Source of the DNA: Adenophora triphylla var. japonica
Lineage: Eukaryota > Streptophyta > Magnoliopsida > Asterales > Campanulaceae
Direction: 5' to 3'
NCBI GenBank assembly: GCA_022495995.1
Contig: JAFEMH010002343.1
Coordinates: 124,001 to 188,000 of the forward strand
DNA: 64,000 nucleotides
Shown piece by piece: positions 33,048-43,489 of this stretch; the first letter of the stretch is position 1; each line of letters begins with the position of its first letter. The notes under the pieces are model-generated. The model searched no databases. It was not told the origin of the DNA and was given only the letters and a program-made list of their open reading frames with translations. The position numbers were made by a program, and so were the translations under genes.

Positions 33048-33847
33048 GCATCATCTGTTTGCTTTGCCTGCCTGTGCGTGGATCTAGATACGTTTTCAAT
33101 CAGCCTTTTTTTTTAATTACTAATTCCTCCTTCGTCTCAAAATGAATTATCAATTTTTTTATTAGAGATGGAGATGGTATATATTTTTAATTTAATATTT
33201 ATATTATGAAATTTGTTTTTTTTTTTTCATTTAAGCAAAATTATACAATTTGTACCATTATTTTTTAAACAAAATTACAAAACTTTGAACATATATTAAA
33301 TATTGAAGATGAAATAAAAAACAAGAATTAATTGTAGAAACTCACTTGAAATACAAATTTAAATGTTCATCTATTATTGTCATGTAACTTAATTTTTCGT
33401 TGAAATTGTATTTTGAAGCATTTTTTTTTAATTATTTTTTTAATGTTTTTTCTAATAAATTTTTATTTTAAATTTATTTATTTATAGTTATTAATTGTCT
33501 TATTTAAGTTTTATAGGATACTATTTAATATAATGTAATTTGAATAATATTAAATATGATTAATGAAAAATATTTTAATTAAATGAAATAATAAGCATAT
33601 ACAGTAAAAATTCTTATTTGGTGCAAAATTTGAAGCAAACTGTTAGAGATGGTGTAAGATATTTGGTGCTGAAATTGCATCATTTTAATGTTTTGATGCA
33701 AAATTTGAAGCAAAATGTTGAAGATGGCCTATATAAAGGAGGCAAAGCACTGCTCCTCATTTGTGTGCAAATGGGTACAATAAACGCATGCCTAATCCTT
33801 AAACTAACCGATCTCGTCCGCTCCAACCTTTTCTTAATCATTTTCAT

Positions 33848-34631
33848 TAGGGGTGTAAGTGGTTCGGTTCAAACCGCGGTTTGAGACCGAACCGAACTAA
33901 ACCATGCGGTTTGGTTTGATTTTCAAGTATAAATGGTTCGGTTCGATCTCAAATATTTACAAACCACATGGTTCGGTTGGTTTGTGGTCTGACCCTCCCA
34001 AACCAAACTAAACCAAACCAAACCAAACCAATCGCGGTTTGAGACCGCGAGACCAAACCACTAAATCGAACCGCGAGACCAAACTGCCTAACCGAACCAC
34101 ATTACATAAACTAATCATAATCCTTGTTTCGTATCTTATTTAATATTTTTGTATCTTTATTAAAATTTACATAAACTAATCATAACCCCCGTTTTGCATT
34201 TTATTTAATATTAATTTCATCATTTGGTATCTTCATTACAACACATAATAACCAAGTTCTCTCCACGATCGCCATTGTAAAGTGTTTTTCTTCCTTCAAC
34301 CTCTCTCTTCCTCTAGTCTCTTAAACACTCGCATTTTTCGCTCTTCCTCCATGATCACGGAAAATTTAAACAATGTGAAAATGAGTTGCGGACTGAACGT
34401 GGTTTGAACCGTAGTCTAAATAATGGTCTGAACCACGGTCTGGACCGCGGTCTGAACCACATAATTGAACCGCGGTTTAAACCAAACCGAACCAAACCAT
34501 AGCGGTTTAGTTTGGTTCGGCTTGAATTTTTTCATGGTTCGATTCGATTTGAAATTTTTCCAAACCGATGATTAGTGGTTTGGTCTGTAAATTCCCCCAA
34601 ACCGAACCAAACCGAACCATTTACACCCCTA
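33848..34631. mobile_element. Non-autonomous hAT element, 784 bp
   Basis: The ends are TAGGGGTGTAAGTGGTTCGG and the inverse ccgaaccatttacacccct followed by A. The target duplication ATTTTCAT is exact at 33840-33847 and 34632-34639. Both subterminal regions are dense in aaccgaaccaa and aaccgcggtttgagacc words. There is no transposase frame. Confidence 0.92.
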
Positions 34632-34639
34632 ATTTTCAT

Positions 34640-35188
34640 AACCTTCTCTTTATATTCTAATCCTTCATTTCCTTCATCAATGGTAGGAAAATCAAGTAAG
34701 CTTGAAGACGATGAAGAAGTTGAAGACAAAGAAGAAGCCCTTTGGCTAAGCATAAAGCCCAAGGACGGAGGGGAAGCTTGGCCGACGAACTCTAGAGGCT
34801 AGATCTGCATAAATACGGTCAGATCTTAAGTATCAAAATCGAATTTGATAGGAAATTACGTCGAAGAAGAAGGTGAGGTCGCCAAAGGCTAGTAGAAGGA
34901 GACAACGCCGTAGAAGGAGAAGAAGGTCGGCATCGAAGAAGGAGACATATCTGGATCTAGAGTTTTTAGAGAGAGAATGTGTGTTTAGAAAGAGAAGGAA
35001 GAGATCATAATGGGGAGGAGAGGGAGAGCCAAAAGGTGTCTGGGAATTACAATTTCGGAAAACTCCCTATTTGGATTTTACAAAAGATCCTCCTTAAAAA
35101 GGAATAACATCTGAACGAACATGAGGTCCATTGGAAAAAAAAAATCCAAGTTATAAAGATAAAAAAATGTTCTCATTATTAGGAACAA
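34640..35188. other. Intergenic; possible gene-fragment remnant
   Basis: A short frame from 34680 encodes an acidic stretch (KLEDDEEVEDKEEALWL) followed by KPKDGGEAWP. I cannot assign it. GA-rich purine tracts follow at 34860-35030. No splice structure or longer frame supports a gene. Confidence 0.3.
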
Positions 35189-35189
35189 A

Positions 35190-35220
35190 CTAGTGCTACA
35201 CCCGTGCATTAAATGCACGG
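35190..35220 (-). mobile_element. Helitron 3' terminus
   Basis: On the minus strand a 9-bp-stem hairpin (CCGTGCATTTAATGCACGG) is followed by GTGTAGCA and CTAG, then T. This is the canonical Helitron 3' end: hairpin, about ten bases, CTAG, insertion before T. The body would extend to higher coordinates. I could not place the 5' end. Confidence 0.55.
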
Positions 35221-35394
35221 ATAAAAAACTATTTCAAAGAAAGTTATAAATAGCAGGAGAAGTTGCTATCCATAGAGCACGTCACACATCTATTCCTTTT
35301 ATTTTTCTCCTTTTTCTTTATAGCAAGTCACTATCTTACAAATGTGAAATGACAAAATGGATCAAGTTTCCAATTTCAAAAATGCTGTGAGCGG

Positions 35395-36475
35395 AAAACG
35401 AAAATGGAAAGCTTTCATGAGAAATTAAGGAGCTATGAAAAGTCTTAGATAAGGAGCCATTTGGCGGTGACTAGGGGCCCTAGGCGTGACCTTGACGCCT
35501 TAGGCGTGACCTAGGCGCGCCCAATGCCAAGAAAATTGGTGTTCACAAAGGGGCCAATGGCCCCAAAATTTATACTATTTCATTTTCTAGCATTATGCTA
35601 AGGCCTCTTAATATATACTACTCCATTTTCTAGCATTTCAATTCCTAGATGATGTGTGATTAATGTCCAATTTGGTTTTCAAATGCTAAGGTCTCTCAAT
35701 ATATACTACTCCATTTTCTATTATTTCAATTCCTAGACGATGTGGAATTAAATCCCATTTGATTTTCAAATGCTAAGGTCTCTCAATATATACTAAATGG
35801 AAAGCTGTCTTGATAAATTAAGGAACTATGAAAAGTCTTAGTTAATGAGTCATTTGGCGGTGATTATGCGCCCTATGCGTGACCTAGGCGCGTCCAACAC
35901 AAAGAAAGCTGGTGTTCACTAAGGAGCCAAAGGCCCCAAAATTTATAATACTCAATTTTCTAGCATTTCAATTCCTAGACGATGTGAAATTAATATCTCA
36001 TTTGATTTTCAAAATGCTAAAGCCTCTCAATATGTACTACTCCATTTCCTAATATTTCTATTCCTAGATGATGTGAGATTAATATCTCATTTGGTTTTCA
36101 AATGCTAAGGCCTCTCAATATATACTAAATGTAAAGCTTTCTTGAGAAATTAAGGAGCTATAAAAAAATCTTAGTTAAGGTGTCATTTGGCAGTGAATAA
36201 GTGTCCTAGGCGTGACCTAGGCGCGCCCAACACCAAGAAAGCCGATGTTCACTAAGGAGCCAAGGGCCTCAAAATTTATACATCAAGAAAGCTGGTGTTC
36301 ACTAAGGAGCCAAAGGCCCCAAAATTTATACTACTCCATTTTCTAACATTTCAATTCCTAGACGATGTGGGATTAATATCTCAATTGATTTTCAAATGCT
36401 AAGACATCTCTATACATACTACTCCATTTTCTAGCATTTCAATTCCTAGACGATGTGAGATTAATATCCCTCAGA
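35395..36475. repeat. Three-unit repeat block of about 320-400 bp units
   Basis: Units contain aaagctttcttgagaaatta, catttggcggtga, ctaggcgtgacctaggcgcg, ccaagaaagctggtgttcac, ggagccaaaggccccaaaat and tcaattcctagacgatgtg. Marker words recur at about 35411, 35814 and 36136. Inside each unit the tactactccattttctagc part is also repeated. The block may be the interior of the Helitron ending at 35190. Confidence 0.75.
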
Positions 36476-37350
36476 TTTTTCAAATTTTATTTCGGGTTAT
36501 TAAAGGGGGTGTGTTTAGTAAATGAGTAATGAACTTAGCCTCTATTTAGTATCGATTCTAGTTTGAGCGGGAAAATGAGAGGTGTGCTGAAATGCTTTGC
36601 ACTTCAGCCTTTATATAGTTGTAGATAATTTTTCATTAATACTATTATATATATATGCTGAAAATAGTTTGAGGGTGCTTGTTTCTCTATTTGATTCCCT
36701 TCTAATAATTTTTTTTGGGCAAGTTGCAATTTGGTATCCTAAGTTTTATATAAAGTTGCATTATATAAAGTTGCAATACGTTACATGAGAGTTAAAACGT
36801 CTCAATCTATGTGATTCCTAAGTTTGTATTTTTTTGCAATTTGGTATGAAAACTAATAAATCATTGATTTTTTTATGGAATGAAAGCCATATGCACTGCA
36901 CATTACTTTTAAAAGGGTGGTGTGATCATTCGCAAGGAATATAATTAACAAATGTTTCATTATTAATCTTAAAATGTATTTAACCTAATTTAGAGGGTAA
37001 AAATGAAAAGGCTAATTTACATAATTCCCCTCTTCCCCTTAAATTTCAGATCCATCATCTACTCTCTCTCTCTAGAGCTTAAATTGAGCAAACCCGAATT
37101 TGGATTTGATTTCTTCGGATCAAGATCACAGTGAAGATAAATGTTCATATCAGATTTCAAGTGGTCGTTTTATTTTTATTGAGACAGACTAAATGTATAC
37201 GAGTATATGTTTTTTGAGTTTGATTAATGTCAAATTTGGTTAATTTCGGAGAAACGGATGCATGCAAAAGACAAGAGAAGGTGGTGGTTGTGGGGTTGTG
37301 GTGGTGGCCCCTCTGATTTCTCCTTTCTTCGACGAAGGAGATGCGGTGTA
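36476..37350. other. Intergenic without a recognised gene
   Basis: AT-rich. A ctctctctctctagagc word at 37061 and an ATG-rich Gly/Trp frame at 37258-37360 are too short and unlike any family I know. Nothing else is seen. Confidence 0.35.
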
Positions 37351-37358
37351 GTTGATGT

Positions 37359-38415
37359 TAGGGATGTTCAAACCGGAATCGGAATCGGCTCGGAACCGTC
37401 ACGAATCGAAACCGGCCGGAACCGTAACCGCCTCGAACCGGAATCAGTCGGAACCGTAACCGGCAGTTTGGCAATCCCTTTCCGGTTTCCACCTTTTAAA
37501 AATTGTGAACCGGCGGTTTCGAATCGCCCGAACCGGAACCGTCAGAAATCGTAATCGGAACCGTTAGAAACCGTTAACCGAACTGTCAGAAACCGTAATA
37601 TATATCCGTTTAGTTTTTTTCTATTTTTTTATATACATTTTTGTAAAAAAAATCATTGATAAAAAAAGTCTAAAATATTATTTACTAGTCAATAAAAAAA
37701 ATATAGGGTAGTCCATCCCTATTTTCTTCTCTATACTTTCATTTGTTTAGTTTTTTTTTTACCTTTTTTTATATATCACTAATAAAAAAGTCTAAAATAT
37801 TATTTCATAGTCAATAAAAAGTTTAAAGAAAATAAAAAATAAATATATGGTAGTCTGTACCTCTTTTCTTTTATATGCTTTCATTTGTTTAGTTTTTTTT
37901 TTTCTATCTTTTTTTATATACCTCTTTGTAAAAAAAAATCACTATTAAAAAAAGTCTAAAATATTATTTTCTAGTAAATAAAAAATTAAAAGAAAATAAA
38001 AAATAAATATAGGTTAGTCCTCCCTCTTTTCTTCTATATACTTTCATTTGTTTAGTTTTTTCAATCTTTTTTTATATAGTACTTTTTTTGTAAAAAAAAA
38101 TCACTAATAAAAAATCTAAAATATTATTTCCTAATTAATAAAAAATAAAAAAAATGCAAAAAATAGAGGGTAATTCGTGTCCTCCCTATTTTCTTTTATA
38201 TACTTTCATTTGTTTAGTTTTTTTTTTTTATCTTTTTTTATATAACTTTTTGCAAAAAAAAATCAATAATAAAAAAATTATAAACAGTTTTTTTATTCAA
38301 AAAAAAAAACAAAAATCGTTGAACCGTCGGTTCCGAACCAAAATCGTGAACCGTCGGTTCGATTCCGATTTCACCTTTTTCGAAACCGAAACCGAAACCG
38401 TAAATGGCCATCCTA
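37359..38415. mobile_element. Non-autonomous hAT element, 1057 bp, with internal array
   Basis: The ends TAGGGATGTTCAAACCGG and the diverged inverse ccgtaaatggccatccta are flanked by exact GTTGATGT duplications at 37351-37358 and 38416-38423. Subterminal regions are rich in ggaaccg and gaaaccg words. The interior (about 37600-38300) is four to five AT-rich units of roughly 130-150 bp (tactttcatttgtttagttt, gtctaaaatattattt). No transposase frame. Confidence 0.92.
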
Positions 38416-38819
38416 GTTGATGTGGGGGATGGGAAAGAAGAAGCGGGGCTTTTTTCCTTTCTTTTTTTCATTATTGTTTTTGTATGTCTTTCATATTTTT
38501 ATTTTCTTTCTTAGGTTTTAAAATGTTTTTAAATTGAGGCATTTATCATATAATTCCTTTAACAAAGCAATACTACCTTCTAGGATAAGTTGTATTTTGC
38601 TTAACCATATAATCTCTAACTTAATAAGTACATCTTCCTAGCATTTTACTAAATTCACCCTCCTATCATTTTATTAAGCCCACCCTCTTTGTCAATTTTA
38701 TTTCTCTCCAACCGCCATCACCTTAGGTCACCCCCTTCCCATCTTCTTCAGTCAACACTTCCGGCAACCAACTCCTACGACTTTTTTTTTTACGCCAGCG
38801 ACCTCTCCGGCGTCCAAAA

Positions 38820-39545
38820 AACTGAGAACTTAACTTATCAGTAAGTTCTCAGTTGTCAACTAAACTACTAAGAACACAATTATCACCGATCACCGACCTT
38901 TGACGACCAAACAACTGAGAACTTAACTTATCAGTAAGTTCTCAGTTGTCAACTAAACTAGTAAGAACACGATCAACTCCGGCAACCACCAACTCCGGCG
39001 ACCTCTTGGGCGACCAACCAACCGAGAACTTAACTTATCAGTAAGTTCTCAGTTGTCAACAAAACTACTAAGAACACGATCAACTCCGGTGATCACCAAC
39101 TCCGGCGACTAAACAACTGAGAACTTATCAGTAAGTTCTCAGTTGTCAACTAAACTCTTAAGAACACGATCAACTCCGACGATCGCCAACTTCGGCGACC
39201 TCTCCGGCGACCAAACAACTGTGAACTTAATTTATCAGTAAGTTCTCAGTTGTCTCCACTAATAACACAATCAACTCCGGTGATCACCAACTATGTCGAC
39301 CAAACAACTTAGAACAAATCAGTAAGTTCTCAGTTGTCAACTAAACTACTAAGAACACGATCAACTCCGACGACCACCAATTCCGGTAACTTCTCCAGCG
39401 ACCAAGCAACTAAGAACTTAATTTATCAATAAGTTCTCAGTTATCAACTAAACTACAATGAACACGATTAATTTCAGCGACCACCAACTCCGGCGACCAA
39501 ACAATTGAGAACTTAACTTATCAGTAAGTTCTCACTTGTCAAAGG
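38820..39545. repeat. Minisatellite of about 90-110-bp units, each with a perfect hairpin
   Basis: Eight units, with hairpins near 38823, 38912, 39025, 39117, 39219, 39308, 39408 and 39505. Each pairs TGAGAACTTA with TAAGTTCTCA. The best copies extend to 14-bp arms (CAACTGAGAACTTA) around a 9-base loop. Between hairpins are caactccggcgacc words. Spacers vary in length while the hairpin core is conserved. Confidence 0.85.
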
Positions 39546-39900
39546 ATATTATTTGGCAATAATCACTTACTCTCTCTCCAAAAAAAATGTCCCATTCAAG
39601 CTAATATCATTAACAACACATTCAAGCCAATATCATTAGCAAAATAATACTACAACTTAGAAATCAAATGTAAGCAACCAAAGGTTAAAATAAAAGATAT
39701 AGATTTTACCATTACTTTGTTATTGTTAATAAAAATTAGTATTTTTTATTCAATTAATAAGATAACCAAACCAATATTTCAGTCAAGCCAATAAATGCAA
39801 TGATATACTGTAAAAACAATACAACAAACAAACCGGTGACAAGCAGGCCCGCAGTAGCAAAATTCATCCGAAAATCCATAAAATTACAACCAAAATATTT

Positions 39901-40197
39901 CTATATCATAATTGCTACAACAAAAACAAACATAACAAAAATGAAGTTAATTAACATCCAGAAGCTAATAAATACAGTAACGAAGAGAAGGAAAAAGAAT
40001 TTGATCGGTTCGACGGGGAGAGAAACGTAAGCGTAGGTGGCGGTGGCAAGGAGGAGGAGGAAACCAGAGAGGCGCAGGGTGGAATACCAGGTGACTGAAA
40101 CCGCCAAGGAAGATAACAGTCTCCGACGCCAAGGGCGACTATCCTCGCCGTCGTCGTTACCGGTTAGGTCTTGCCTCAACGACGAACGCGCTCTCAA
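39901..40197 (-). CDS. Hypothetical small membrane-type ORF, doubtful
   Basis: A 98-codon minus-strand frame starts MRARSSLRQDLTGNDDGED, has an Arg-rich stretch and one clear hydrophobic segment (LSGFLLLLATATYAYVSL), and then runs into AT-rich sequence coding mostly Phe, Val and Ile. Its first 60 codons have a GC content and codon use unlike the surrounding DNA, as a captured or decayed exon would. I do not recognise the family. The 3' part is probably intron or spacer. Confidence 0.22.
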   Translation of the reverse strand: MRARSSLRQDLTGNDDGEDSRPWRRRLLSSLAVSVTWYSTLRLSGFLLLLATATYAYVSLPVEPIKFFFLLFVTVFISFWMLINFIFVMFVFVVAIMI

Positions 40198-40796
40198 TCC
40201 AACAACGTTCGCCAGATTTATAGCTTTTTAATACTCTTTTAATTACTCTAAAATTCACCTCCATCAATCAAAGAAACACATTCAGATCGAAATTTCTAGA
40301 AATTATGTTCGAACTGAGATTCTCAGTAAATATGAATGTTCTATTCAAATTAACGTGATTCTCAGTAGTTGGACGGAAAGAGGTTGCCGGAGTCTGGGAG
40401 GAGAGAGGTCGCCAAAGTTTGGGAGTAGAGAGATCGCCGGAGTAAGAAGTGATCGGAGGCAGATAGAGAGAGAGAGAAAGTAGAGAGAGAGGGGAGTTTT
40501 TTATTTCTATTTTTTATGTGTGTGATTTGAGAGGGGTGGGCGTTTATTTTGGGTTAGAGGGATTATATGGTTAATTATTTTGTGGCTTTAAGATTAGGAG
40601 GTAAATATAATAACTTGTTGTCTTATGACGTAAATTAGATTATATAGAGGGATTATGATGTAATTTTCTCTTAAATTTATTACATATTAAAGTAGTGTAT
40701 AATAGATACATATATATATTTTTAATTATTGTTTATTAACAGAATAATATTCCTTTTGTTCTGTTCATTAGATGAACCAGTTTTTTAATTAAAATA

Positions 40797-41070
40797 CTCC
40801 TTTCGTCCCATATCTACGTGCACATTTTTCACTTTGGGCGTTCCAAACATACGTGCATATTTCCTAAAATGAAAAGGAATCTTTACTATTTCCTCCACTC
40901 ATTCTCTCTCCTACATTATTTTAATACTCACAACACGATTATAATTTACTATTCCCTCCACTCATTCTCTTTCCTATTTTATTTTACACTCACAACACTT
41001 TCAATATAATACTATCTCCTTAATTTACGTGAAAAGTCAAACTAGGCACCAAGGTCCGGGACGGAGAGAG
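40797..41070. mobile_element. Stowaway MITE
   Basis: The ends CTCCTTTCGTCCCATATCTA and the inverse ggtccgggacggagagag are flanked by TA (40795-40796 and 41071-41072). Internal tcactcattctctctcctac words resemble those of the MITE at 24344. Confidence 0.85.
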
Positions 41071-41072
41071 TA

Positions 41073-42039
41073 TAACTGAGTAGACCAGCTTAAATTGAGA
41101 TTATGCTCTAACAATGTAACAATTGACTTTCAACGTTTTTGAATGACATTTACGCACTAGTCAAAATAAATATTATAACGGGTGTGTAATAGTTGATTTG
41201 GTAAGATTAATTATGCTTTAATCTAATTGCCCCATTAGCACCCCAGTAATAAGGGTGCCGCTTTCTATTTTCTTCAAAAATAGATATTGCATTTTTTAAA
41301 ATTATTATTGGAATTATCTTGTGTTTTTAAATAAAAATATATTTTTAATAGTTTAGTCCAAGCCCAACTTAATACTCTAGCCGGTTTTAAATAAATGTCA
41401 TTTTAGAAATATGAAATAAACATAATTATTACTACAACTTTATAAAGTAAGTATCAAAATTTACTTTATTAATTATTTCTCTTTTATGGATTACGTCACT
41501 AAATCAATGCAATGTAATACAACAATGTAAATGTAAAATCTAGTTCAAACTTTTATCCGGACTTGGACATTTTCAAAAATACTCCCTCCTCCGGTCACTA
41601 TTATAAGAAAAAAAAATGATTTTTTTTCCCCTCAAATATTAGCAAATATTATCATTTTCAATACAAAAACTCATTAAATGCAATTGTATTTGATGTTATT
41701 TTATCAAAAAACACATAACTAACAATTTATTTTCTAAGACAAGTAAATATTTATTATACATTTAATATGAGAATATGTTAGTGATTTTAACATGTTTTTA
41801 TTACTATCAGTTAATATGCGTAAAAGTAATTTTTTTATTTTTTTTATAAATAATTAAATAAAAACAATACATACAACATCCGCCCCTTTTATTCTAAAAC
41901 CCAAAACTCGTAACTGTAGCAAAAACAGCATTAAATTGAGACAAAGAAAAACGAACATCCAAAAACAATACTATAAATAATTAAATAAAAACAAATAAAC
42001 TTTCAAACTTGCGTCAGTCAGTCTACAATACATACAACA
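41073..42039. other. Upstream region of the APY7-like gene
   Basis: AT-rich with no coding gene. A MITE-like start (tactccctcctccggtcact) lies at 41580 without a visible partner end. The end of the stretch should include the promoter, but no clear TATA box was chosen. Confidence 0.4.
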
Positions 42040-42051
42040 TCCGCCCCTTTC
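41862..42051. repeat. Direct repeat at the APY7-like promoter
   Basis: caatacatacaacatccgcc plus ccttt occurs at about 41865-41888 and 42027-42050. The preceding ataattaaataaaaacaa is also shared but separated from it in the second copy. The repeat borders the presumed transcription start. Confidence 0.7.
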
Positions 42052-42297
42052 TTTCCTCCATAACTCTGTGTGTCTGTGTGTGTGACGGGAGGGAGCTGTT
42101 CAAACACGGAAATCCAACTAATTTCTCGCCGGCGCTTCAATTGCCGATCTCTGCCAGCTCCAGGCCGGGCAACATCTTCACACTGTTGTTTGTTTGGATC
42201 GTCTCAGTTTTCTTGATTTGAAACTGTCACTTCATTGGGGTGCCCATCGAGATCTGCTTCTGAACTTACCATTTTGGCCCTTATTGATGTTGATTCT
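42040..42297 (+). other. Probable 5' UTR exon of the APY7-like gene
   Basis: A GC-richer segment ends at a good donor (gattct|gtgagt at 42298) and lies upstream of a coding exon that itself follows an acceptor (ttggcag at 47115). The start is approximate. Short ATG frames inside it are not conserved-looking. The assignment is inference from composition and splice signals. Confidence 0.45.
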
Positions 42298-43489
42298 GTG
42301 AGTATTTTTCAATGTTGATTCGTATTGTTCTTGTTATTGCATCAAAGGATTAATTGTTTGATTTTATTGCATACAATTGACTGCGTTGGAGATCTGTAAA
42401 TACATGTATCTTTCTATGTTTATTGTTGATTGTATGTTATTTGAATGTTGCCAATATGCGATTGAGCAGTTTGAAATGTGTGTTTTGGCTATCTGAAACT
42501 GGGGATTCTAGGATTTTTCGAGCAGTTGAAAATTTTCGTTTCTGAATAATTGATTTTGATGTTCAGTAAGATTGATTGATTTTGATGTTCAGTATGATTG
42601 ATTTTCATCTCAATGAGTGATTTATGGGCTTTAGAGATAATCAATATTGTGAAAGTTGAAAACCACCGCAATGGAGGTTGGCTTTAATTAAGTTCCAATA
42701 AGCAAGTAACTGAATGACCATGGGATTTGCTCTTGAATGTTTTAATTGGTGTCAGTTACGCGTTCTTTTTGTTGGATTAAATAGAAACTCTTTGAGTTTT
42801 TGGTGTATTTTCTCATGTATGAACCTCTCCAAATTTTCACTGTGTCTATTTTGTCACTGCTGCTAAGCTGAAATGCTCTGTGATGGCTTCAACCTCTTAA
42901 ATTCACCCTCTAAGAACCACACTTTCCAGTGTTTGAGTATACATTCTTTTGCATTGAACCTCAATTGAGGTTTACCTCCGTGGCGTTTTGAAAAACAAAA
43001 GGTGACTTCAAGTTTGCTCTAAAATATTTTCTGAAGTTCGTTACAATTTTCTGGTTTTACAAATCTTCCGTTCTTTAATTGTTTCAGCATGTTTGTTCGC
43101 AGTACTTAATTAACTAACAGTTCCATTTTAACCAACTATTTGTTGATTGAGGGTTCCTTTAGATTTACCAAGGAGAAATAACGCCTTCATCCCCTGAAAA
43201 CTGATTTTGTTTCAGCATCTGTAATACAGCGTCAGAGTATAAATGGGTCCTCTTTGAAATTTGGTTCTGAAGAGAAATATGTTCTCGAATTCGAATTCCA
43301 CATGTGTACCTTTGAGAAATGCAAGAATAGCTTCTCAAAAAACTTGATCTGAAAACACCAAATCAAGATGTTTAATGGAAGTGAGATCAAGGTACGTAGT
43401 ATGCAAGCTTTATGAAGCAATGAGAGTGGGTCAATCTTGCATTGCTAGTTGAAAGGGATGTTACTAAAAAATTATTGATTTACAGTTTT

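Larger units (their letters stand above)
31676..33847. other. AT-rich intergenic DNA with small repeats
   Basis: No gene is recognised. It holds a 47-bp duplication (31755-31850), a block of ttataattcacctataaga-like words (32100-32420) ending in a MITE-like gggacaaagggagta at 32449, the CT microsatellite, and gccaaatttggcgt / gcaaaatttgaagca words near 32870 and 33620-33730. These last may be the two ends of a decayed element. Confidence 0.45.

Noticed and set aside
32916..33116. Leu-Ser repeat reading frame
   Set aside because: It is the (CT)n microsatellite read as codons.
38820..39545. CRISPR-like layout of conserved repeats and variable spacers
   Set aside because: This is plant nuclear DNA, the spacers are themselves related repeats, unit length varies and there are no cas genes. 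It is a minisatellite.
41580..41900. Stowaway-like start (tactccctcctccgg) upstream of the APY7-like gene
   Set aside because: No inverse partner end is visible within 400 bp. At best it is a truncated copy, so it is not listed as an element.
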